Source of the DNA: JAUREX01 sp044356825
GTDB lineage: Bacteria > Pseudomonadota > Alphaproteobacteria > Rhodobacterales > Rhodobacteraceae
NCBI GenBank assembly: GCA_044356825.1
Contig: JBIKVM010000027.1
Coordinates: 1 to 20,679 of the forward strand
Direction: 5' to 3'
Length of the DNA: 20,679 nt
In this document: one piece after another, positions 16,201 to 20,679 of the stretch
Numbering within the stretch: the stretch's first letter is position 1
How the letters are laid out: each line of letters begins with the position of its first letter
The notes under the pieces: model-generated
Database searches by the model: none
What the model was told of the DNA's origin: nothing
Seen by the model: only the letters and a program-made list of their open reading frames with translations
Program-made: the position numbers and the translations under genes

Positions 16201-17072
16201 CCGGGCGGCTCGACATCGCCGAAGCGGAACTGCGCCTCGCGCGCAGCACGGCAGCGACGCTTGGTGCAGGTTTGCCCGAATTGCGCCATTCGGGCGACAG
16301 CGGCGCAGTCCGCCTGACACGCGCCCGGGCAGGGCTCGATGGCAACGGGCTGGCAGAAGGCAACGGTCGCGGGCCGGCCTATGCCGTCGATCTCGACATC
16401 GAGGCTCCGCGGCGGGTGTTTCTGCGCGGTCGCGGCCTCGACGCCGAGATGGGCGGCGCGCTGCGCCTGCAGGGCACGTCGCAAGCGGTTCTGCCGAGCG
16501 GGGGCCTGAACCTTATCCGCGGCCGGCTTGAGGTTCTGGGCAAGCGCTTCGATCTGACCGAGGGCAACCTCTCGCTCGAGGGGCGGTTCATGCCGCGCCT
16601 CTCGCTCGTGGCGGCGACCCGGACGACCGACGGCGAGGCCCGCGTCGAAGTCGGCGGCACCTCGGCCGCGCCCGAGATCCACTTCCGCTCTACCCCTGAG
16701 CAACCCGAGGAAGACGTGCTGGCGCAGCTTCTGTTCGGGCGCAGCATCTCGAACCTTTCGCCCGTGCAGGCCGCGCAACTGGCCTCGGCACTCGCGCAGC
16801 TGGCCGGCGGGGCGGATGAGGGGATCGTTTCGCGGTTGCGGCGGGAGACGGGTCTCGACGATCTCGACCTTGTGGCCGAGGATGACGGGCAGGCCGCGGT
16901 GCGGGCGGGAAAATACCTCTCGCAGAATGTCTACGCCGACATTCTGATCGGACCCGAGGGGCGCAGCGAAGTGACGCTGAACCTCGACCTTACTCCGGCG
17001 CTGACGGCCCGGGGGCGGGCGGGGGCGGACGGGACGACAGGCCTCGGCCTGTTCTTCGAACGCGACTACTGA
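13221..17072 (+). CDS. tamB: Translocation and assembly module inner-membrane component TamB
   Basis: A 1,283-residue AsmA-like bridge protein. An N-terminal hydrophobic segment (MRILAILAISLAALLAM) serves as signal or anchor. A very long beta-rich periplasmic body follows, which in this family forms a groove that spans the periplasm and is linked to outer-membrane biogenesis and phospholipid transport. The C-terminal TamB (DUF490) domain is clear, with EEDVLAQLLFGRSISNLSP, LVAEDDGQAAVRAGKYLSQN and the final FFERDY. Three tandem repeats of about 99 residues occupy roughly 536-828. A G9 tract at 14421-14429 encodes part of VDGGGR. It begins on the last base of the tamA stop codon and converges with the protease gene, leaving six bases between the two coding sequences. 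Confidence 0.95.
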   Translation: MRILAILAISLAALLAMAPAGRTAGEGADELAALLQDLLSGAGRTVRIEGFEGALSAQARAASITVADDEGVWLKLDDVAIDWSQSALMQRSIEISYLRAGRITLDRLPHPTPDALPSPEARPAFVLPELPLGIAIDEVSAASLVLGPEILGRRVEGTMTGRALLRGGEGSGEIDLRRTDGAEGALRLALAYANATGRLDLDLSLEEGAEGIVATLLRVPERPAISLGIAGSGPISDFTADMRLASGGQERITGGIGIGRDATTGDRVLTAALAGDATPLLAQEHRPFFGPDGSLAFRAVLPAAGGIRIETLRADAAQIGLSGQLGIGADGWPELIDLGIEVLDPAGGKVRLPGPGATIEIAGMQLDLGFDAARDQEWRLSGTLAGVTHPAGSIGRVQVDGGGRIALDRSGADEGNAAEGRIVLQAGEIAATDPGVARAIGTALGGEISMRWRQDEPVAIPKFDLRGAGIVLGGSVTIDSKGTATAVAGTVIADVENIARFSGVAGRPLGGSGRIVYAGTFAPLTGGLEGTLNLDATDLRIGQPELDGLLAGGSRLVATLRRDESGIDLAGLTIEAPALGGVVAGRLATGYADIFGTLDLHDIGALGPGYGGSAELAVAYSLANGIEAVDVTAAGRDVAIGRSAELDGLLAGDSDLVLEATRDPDGLRIGRFDLTTPALVAVASGDVRDGASDFEASLAVADLGALGSVYGGAIDLQARIEQEGGVDRISLAGEARDVTLGAGPLDQLLGGTTTLALEARRQDGSIQLASMRVAGAQLGIEAAGTMDGEVSRVEISAQLADLGLFLPDFPGPVTLGGTVEQREVSAIVALRAKGPGGIEADLGGEILTAVGRANLSLRGTADAMLANRFVRPVSLRGPVRFDLALRGEPGIEALTGQIDIAGVRALNPDPFFAVGKIEGTVRLSAAEADIALRGRPEGGGELLMAGSIGLGGDQTANLGITLRDAVLRDPKRYSARASGTLTVRGPLRGGATLAGRLDIAEAELRLARSTAATLGAGLPELRHSGDSGAVRLTRARAGLDGNGLAEGNGRGPAYAVDLDIEAPRRVFLRGRGLDAEMGGALRLQGTSQAVLPSGGLNLIRGRLEVLGKRFDLTEGNLSLEGRFMPRLSLVAATRTTDGEARVEVGGTSAAPEIHFRSTPEQPEEDVLAQLLFGRSISNLSPVQAAQLASALAQLAGGADEGIVSRLRRETGLDDLDLVAEDDGQAAVRAGKYLSQNVYADILIGPEGRSEVTLNLDLTPALTARGRAGADGTTGLGLFFERDY
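14826..15704 (+). repeat. Three tandem ~99-codon repeats within tamB
   Basis: Three successive units start near residues 536, 635 and 734. They share the pattern (A/G)xDxxIG...LDGLLAG...L.LEA.R...G, then ...DLGALG..YGG. Aligned aspartates fall at D538, D637 and D737, a spacing of 99-100. The third unit is more diverged (LDQLLGG, DLGLFLPDFPG). The repeats are visible at protein level; identical DNA is limited. Confidence 0.7.
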
Positions 17073-17082
17073 CCGCGGTCAG
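17069..17082. repeat. 14-base palindrome spanning the convergent tamB/protease stop codons
   Basis: CTGACCGCGGTCAG is a perfect palindrome. It contains the tamB TGA (17070-17072) and the protease TGA (17081-17079 on the - strand). As RNA it can form a CTGAC/GTCAG stem with a CGCG loop in either transcript. No U-tract follows on either side. Confidence 0.65.
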
Positions 17083-17660
17083 CGCCTCAGCACCAGCCGG
17101 TCGCCCGCGATCTCGACCGCGGCGAAGCGATCGAGGAAATCCATGCCCAGAAGCGACATCTCGAGTTCGCCATCCCCCACCCAAGCAACGACGGGCTGCT
17201 GCGGCACACCGCCGAGCGTCACATCCTGCAATACGACGCGGGCTGTCCGGATCGTCCCGTTGGCGGTGCGCGCGCTGCCGGTGAAGGCCAGCGTGCGCCG
17301 GTCGATCCCAAGCCGCTCGGCATCGCGGTTCGACAGCACGACCGATGTCGCCCCGGTATCGACCATGAAGCGCACGGGCACGCCACCCACCTCGAGCACG
17401 AGGTGGAAATGCCCGTCAGGATCGCGCGGCAGTTCGATCCGCCCGCCCTCGGACATCACCGCCTGGCGCGGCATCACCTCGTCGCGGACATCGAGCCACA
17501 GCCCCCGCGCCGCGATCACGCCCAGAAATATGAGACCCCAGACAAGGACCATCCGCAGCGCGGCCCCCATCCGGCCGCGGTTCTCGACGACGAACCAGCC
17601 CCCGACCGAGACCAGGAGCAGCCCGAGATACCCGAGCCTTGCCAGAGTGTCGCCATCCAT
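17079..17660 (-). CDS. Membrane-anchored retropepsin-like aspartic protease (clan AA, TIGR02281-type)
   Basis: A 193-residue protein with two predicted membrane segments, about 9-25 and 33-52. A soluble single-lobe aspartic protease domain follows. The catalytic motif is VDTGATSVVL with D101, preceded by GHFHLVLEVGGVPVRFMV. The C-terminal LLGMDFLDRF is the usual psi-loop-like partner motif. Such domains act as dimers, and the catalytic domain probably faces the periplasm. Substrates are unknown in this group. An AAAGGG lies upstream of the ATG, and a promoter with a strong CTATATC -10 lies in the 60-base gap from the GST gene, so it is probably transcribed independently of the leuS block. It converges on tamB. 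Confidence 0.9.
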   Translation of the reverse strand: MDGDTLARLGYLGLLLVSVGGWFVVENRGRMGAALRMVLVWGLIFLGVIAARGLWLDVRDEVMPRQAVMSEGGRIELPRDPDGHFHLVLEVGGVPVRFMVDTGATSVVLSNRDAERLGIDRRTLAFTGSARTANGTIRTARVVLQDVTLGGVPQQPVVAWVGDGELEMSLLGMDFLDRFAAVEIAGDRLVLRR

Positions 17661-17687
17661 CGCCCGACCCTTTCACCCAACACAGCG

Positions 17688-17716
17688 GATATAGGGCGCC
17701 GGGCGGCGCGGGCGAA
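17688..17716 (-). promoter_or_regulatory. Candidate promoter of the aspartic protease gene
   Basis: On the - strand, CTATATC gives the -10 TATATC (17693-17688), with a 17-base GC-only spacer and a poor -35 TTCGCC (17716-17711). Expected start is near 17681, about 20 bases before the ATG at 17660. The spacer can fold into a GCGCC/GGCGC hairpin. Confidence 0.42.
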
Positions 17717-17720
17717 GGGG

Positions 17721-18320
17721 TCAGGCCCGGATCGCGCGCCCCCAGGCCGGGCGGGCGGCTGCGCGGGCGTGGTGGTCGGCGATCGCAGCCGGCGGGTCGG
17801 GAAACTTCGCAGCCTTCGCCCAGCCGATGCAGTGCGCCAGCAACAGGTCCGGCACCGTGAAGAGATCACCCATGAGCCATGGCCCTCGATCGAGGCGGGG
17901 CGCCAGCCGATCCAGGCTGCGCGAGAATTCCCACATCAGGCTTTGCTTGATTGCGGGCAGGCGCATCTCGGGCGGCAGGATGAAGCTGTGCCGCGCGGCA
18001 GTCCAGAGGACGGCGTCGATCTCGTCGAGCACGAGTTGCGTGAGGCCGTCCTGATGGGCCCGGTCGATGGTGCCGGCTCGATGGGTCAGACCGCCGTGGC
18101 GATCTGCGAGGAATTGCACGATCGCGACCGAATCGGTGATCGGCACACCGTCGGCAACCAGCACAGGCACCTTGCCCGAGGGGTTCAGCGCACGCACGTC
18201 CTCGGACTGCGGCAGCGCCGGGTGGTGAACATAGGCAAGCCCGAGTTCCTCGAGCGCCCAGAGCACGCGGGCGGTGCGGCTGCGGGTCGTGCCGATGACG
18301 GTATAGGCGGGGTCGGTCAT
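17721..18320 (-). CDS. Glutathione S-transferase family protein
   Basis: A 199-residue cytosolic GST. The N-terminal thioredoxin-like domain starts YTVIGTTRSRTARVLWALEE. S14 is a candidate catalytic serine, the conserved cis-proline is P52 in KVPVL, and D63-S64 (TDS) corresponds to the glutathione gamma-glutamyl-binding acidic-Ser pair. The helical C-terminal domain contains the N-capping box as TVPD (155-158) followed by LLLAHCIGWA. The substrate is unknown. Its ATG overlaps the holA TGA as ATGA, making it the last gene of the leuS-lptE-holA-gst chain. Function in detoxification or redox metabolism is family inference, and the location beside holA may simply reflect operon packing. Confidence 0.92.
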   Translation of the reverse strand: MTDPAYTVIGTTRSRTARVLWALEELGLAYVHHPALPQSEDVRALNPSGKVPVLVADGVPITDSVAIVQFLADRHGGLTHRAGTIDRAHQDGLTQLVLDEIDAVLWTAARHSFILPPEMRLPAIKQSLMWEFSRSLDRLAPRLDRGPWLMGDLFTVPDLLLAHCIGWAKAAKFPDPPAAIADHHARAAARPAWGRAIRA

Positions 18321-19351
18321 GTGGCCTCCTGTCTGCGCGGAAGCCGCGCGATGCGGATGAGGGTGCGTTCCACCGCCGCATGGGCGGGCACGCGCGAGGA
18401 TGAGCGGAGCTGGAATTCGGTCTCGAGCAGCATGGACAGCACCTCTTCGAGACGCGCCCGCCCCCAGGCGGCGGCCTGCCGCACCATGCGGTCGCGCCGC
18501 GGGCCAAATGGCGGCGGACGCAGCCGTGCAACCCCCGCCTCGGGCCCGCCCGGATCACTTGCGGCGGCGTGAAGCTGGCGGAAGTGGCGCGTGACACCGC
18601 CGCAGAGCGGAACCGGGCCGATCCCCTGCGCCGCGAGCCGCGCAAGCAGGCGCGCGAGTTCCTCGGGGCGCGCGTCGGCGACGCTCTCGACCGCATCGTC
18701 GAGTTCGGCCGCGACCGAGAGCGGCGCGCAGGCGGCGACATCGGCCTCGGTGACGGGGCCGGCTGCATCGAGGGCATAGAGCGAGAGTTTCTCCACCGTC
18801 TGGCGGAAATCGCCCGGATCGAGCGCGCGCGCGAGCCCCTCAAGATCGGCCAGCGCCCGGGGCGCCACAGACTTGAGGCCCGCGGCCGCGAGCGTCGCGG
18901 CAATCTCGTCGGCTGTCGGCGGATCGTCGTAGATGCCGATCGCGACGGCCGCGGCATGATCCTCAAACAGCTTGCGCAGGGCCGATCGCGGCCCGAGGCC
19001 CTGCCCCGTCACGATCACGATGCCGTCGCCGGCCTGCCAGCCCCCGAGGGCCGCGGCACAGGCGGGCGCGGCCGTGTCGGTCGCATCCTCGACCAGAACC
19101 ACGCGCGTGCCGCCGAAAAAGCCGCGCGCGCGCATGGCATCGCCAAGCAGGGCGGGATCGCGCCGCAGGTCCTGCGCCGCGATGCGCTCCAGCCGGAATT
19201 CATCGGCACCCGCGGGGCCGATCAGCGTCCGCACGAGGTCCTGCCGCTTCAGCGCGACGCGCATCGGGTCCGCACCGTGCAGCAAGACGCCAGCCCGACC
19301 AGGGTCGGGACGGGCAAGAAAGCGCGCCGCGTCGCGCCCGCCAAGCTTCAT
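18317..19351 (-). CDS. holA: DNA polymerase III subunit delta
   Basis: A 344-residue clamp-loader subunit delta, which opens the beta sliding clamp during replication. The N-terminus MKLGGRDAARFLARP and LLHGADPMRV correspond to the degenerate P-loop region of the AAA+ fold. RARGFFGGTRVVLVEDATD is the conserved segment near the clamp-binding helix, and FRQTVEKLSLYA is typical of the third domain. Length matches the family. The start at 19351 is chosen over the longer frame to 19477 because it fits the family N-terminus and overlaps the lptE TGA as ATGA. lptE-holA adjacency downstream of leuS is widespread in Proteobacteria, which supports the call. Confidence 0.93.
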   Translation of the reverse strand: MKLGGRDAARFLARPDPGRAGVLLHGADPMRVALKRQDLVRTLIGPAGADEFRLERIAAQDLRRDPALLGDAMRARGFFGGTRVVLVEDATDTAAPACAAALGGWQAGDGIVIVTGQGLGPRSALRKLFEDHAAAVAIGIYDDPPTADEIAATLAAAGLKSVAPRALADLEGLARALDPGDFRQTVEKLSLYALDAAGPVTEADVAACAPLSVAAELDDAVESVADARPEELARLLARLAAQGIGPVPLCGGVTRHFRQLHAAASDPGGPEAGVARLRPPPFGPRRDRMVRQAAAWGRARLEEVLSMLLETEFQLRSSSRVPAHAAVERTLIRIARLPRRQEAT

Positions 19352-19842
19352 GTCCCACCCTCGGCCACTGCCGCGAGGATCGTGGCGGCTGTCCGGTCGG
19401 CAAGGATGCGCACGAGGCGGCGCACGGCATCCTCTTCGGCCGCCGCCGCCGCCGCCGTGGTGCCCCCGGTCGACCACGTGGTGGTATCGAGGATCCGGCC
19501 CGAGGCGACGACCACCCCGTCATCGTCGCGCAGCATGAAGTTCATGGTGCCCTCGAGGACGTTGCGCACGACCGTGCCGTCCGAGAGCACCCCCGCCGCC
19601 CGCTGCGAGAGCGACAGCGCATAGCCAAGTCGCAGCGCATCGGGGCCGGGGGGGCCGAAGCGTTCCTCGATGACGCGGACGAATTCGAAATCGGCCACCG
19701 TCGCGGGCGGGATCGGGGCGACGCGCCCGCGCAAGGCCGCGCCTGCCTCGCCGGGTGCCAGCGCGGGCGCGAACCCGCACCCAGCGAGTGCCGCGCTGGC
19801 GGCAAGGGTCGCGATCAGGCGGCGGCGGTCAGACCACCACAT
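19348..19842 (-). CDS. lptE: LPS-assembly lipoprotein LptE
   Basis: A 164-residue lipoprotein with a lipobox LAGC, the lipidated cysteine being C22 after a hydrophobic leader. LptE plugs the LptD barrel and helps deliver lipopolysaccharide to the outer leaflet. The mature part shows GFAPALAPG, then RLGYALSLSQRAAGVLSD, and a helical end (RRLVRILADRTAATILAAVAE), matching short alphaproteobacterial LptE. Six GCC/GGC repeats encode an Ala6 run (about 19439-19456). The call relies on the lipobox, on length, and strongly on position between leuS and holA. The ATG overlaps the leuS end by 14 bases with no clear ribosome site, so it is probably translated by coupling. Confidence 0.9.
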   Translation of the reverse strand: MWWSDRRRLIATLAASAALAGCGFAPALAPGEAGAALRGRVAPIPPATVADFEFVRVIEERFGPPGPDALRLGYALSLSQRAAGVLSDGTVVRNVLEGTMNFMLRDDDGVVVASGRILDTTTWSTGGTTAAAAAAEEDAVRRLVRILADRTAATILAAVAEGGT

Positions 19843-20679
19843 TGACGATGCGGCCCGGCACGACGATGATCTTGCGCGGCGGCTGCCCGCCCAGATGGCG
19901 CAGCACGTCGGGGTCGGCCATCACGCGGGCCTCGACCTCGGCCGGGCCGAGGTCCTTGGGCACCACGATCTCGCCACGCCGCTTGCCGTTGATCTGCACC
20001 GGGAGCGTCACGCTGTCCTCGGCCAGCAGCGCGGGATCCGCGACGGGCCAGGGAACGGTCGCGACCAGCCCCGCCCCGCCCAGCATCGACCAGACCTCTT
20101 CGGCCAGATGCGGCACCATCGGCGCCATCAGGCGCGCCATGATCCGCATCGCCTCGGCCCGCGCCCCCCGCCCCGCCGAGGACCGCGCGACCGCGTTCGT
20201 GAGGGTATAGAGCGCCGCGATCGACTTGTTGAAGGCAAAGCCCGCGATCCCGGCCGAGACATCGGCGATGGCGCGGTGCGCCGCGCGCATCAGCGCCTCG
20301 TCCTCGGCCGGATGGTCGGGCGCGGCCGAGGCCGCGGCCTCGTCGGCCAGACGCCAGACGCGGGCGAGGTGCTTGTGCGCGGCCTCGGCCCCGGCCGATG
20401 TCCACTCCACATCCCGCTCGGGCGGGCTGTCCGAGAGGATGAACCACCGCGCCGTGTCGGCCCCGAAGGCCGCGATGATGCTGACCGGATCGACGACGTT
20501 CTTCTTGGACTTCGACATCTTGGCCGAGGGGAGAACGTCGAGGTTGTTGCGTTCCTGATCCCTCATCGTCAGCTGGGAGGCATCCTCATGATCCCACGCG
20601 TCGGCCAAGGCGGCCGTATCCGAGGGATCAATCCCGCGCTGCTCGACGAACGCCTTTCGAAGCGCCTTGCGCTTTCCGC
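19829..20679 (-). CDS. leuS: Leucyl-tRNA synthetase, 5'-truncated by the window edge
   Basis: The C-terminal roughly 283 residues of class I leucyl-tRNA synthetase, which charges tRNA-Leu. The KMSKS signature stands in PSAKMSKSKKNVVDP, then GADTARWFILSDSPPERDVEW, the anticodon-binding helical bundle (MAPMVPHLAEEVW) and the C-terminal domain (PVQINGKRRGEI ... GQPPRKIIVVPGRIVNVV). The reading frame stays open to the right edge. The roughly 55 residues before KMSKS fall where the variable leucine-specific domain sits, but they are unusual in sequence, and the DNA there has lower GC (about 62% over 20531-20679). It is first in an overlapping chain with lptE, holA and the GST gene. Confidence 0.93.
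   Translation of the reverse strand, partial: GKRKALRKAFVEQRGIDPSDTAALADAWDHEDASQLTMRDQERNNLDVLPSAKMSKSKKNVVDPVSIIAAFGADTARWFILSDSPPERDVEWTSAGAEAAHKHLARVWRLADEAAASAAPDHPAEDEALMRAAHRAIADVSAGIAGFAFNKSIAALYTLTNAVARSSAGRGARAEAMRIMARLMAPMVPHLAEEVWSMLGGAGLVATVPWPVADPALLAEDSVTLPVQINGKRRGEIVVPKDLGPAEVEARVMADPDVLRHLGGQPPRKIIVVPGRIVNVVV

Noticed and set aside
14724..16778. A 684-codon open frame on the - strand inside tamB
   Set aside because: Same codon-aligned antisense effect; the sense frame has clear TamB sequence throughout.
17696..17709. GCGCC/GGCGC hairpin after the GST gene as a terminator
   Set aside because: Only five pairs, no U-tract, and it falls in the spacer of the candidate protease promoter.

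Overview
The window is a gene-dense stretch (about 70% GC by eye) from an alphaproteobacterium, most likely Rhodobacterales (Rhodobacteraceae/Paracoccaceae-like). The main supports are the LeuS C-terminal sequence, the TamA/TamB pair, the carboxynorspermidine-type polyamine gene pair, a TPR protein coupled to ispE, and very strong GC-rich codon bias. No phage, transposase, CRISPR, toxin or defence gene is visible, and almost every base belongs to a recognisable chromosomal gene.

Left part (1-5588): a truncated ThiE-like gene on the + strand meets a leftward block. Read in its own direction, that block is meaB, rpmB (L28), a small secreted Cys-containing protein, the copper chaperone pcuC, tRNA-Ala(CGC), and a TPR protein translationally coupled to ispE. 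Compact control signals sit between and inside these genes. An rpmB promoter overlaps the meaB stop codon. A strong intrinsic terminator after rpmB contains the likely start codon of the next gene. A terminator-like hairpin after pcuC contains the -35 box of the tRNA gene.

Middle part (5720-17072): a rightward run of a DUF3108 periplasmic protein, the helicase hrpB, the two-gene polyamine module (carboxynorspermidine decarboxylase nspC and its NAD(P)-dependent synthase partner), then tamA and tamB, which overlap by one base. The first four genes share one reading frame and use no TTA, CTA or TCA codons over nearly 6 kb, which leaves a spurious 1,971-codon antisense open frame.

Right part (17079-20679): a leftward block of leuS (5' end cut by the window), lptE, holA and a glutathione S-transferase, linked by 14-, 4- and 4-base overlaps. 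A separately promoted membrane-anchored retropepsin-like protease follows. Envelope biogenesis is a shared theme (TamA, TamB, LptE, DUF3108, the protease), mixed with translation and replication genes.

I do not see a new multi-gene system. The observations most worth checking are the rpmB terminator overlapping the downstream start codon, the inverted repeats across both convergent stop-codon pairs, the ThiE homologue without its usual active-site motifs, a G9 tract in tamB, and the unusual LeuS sequence at the right edge.
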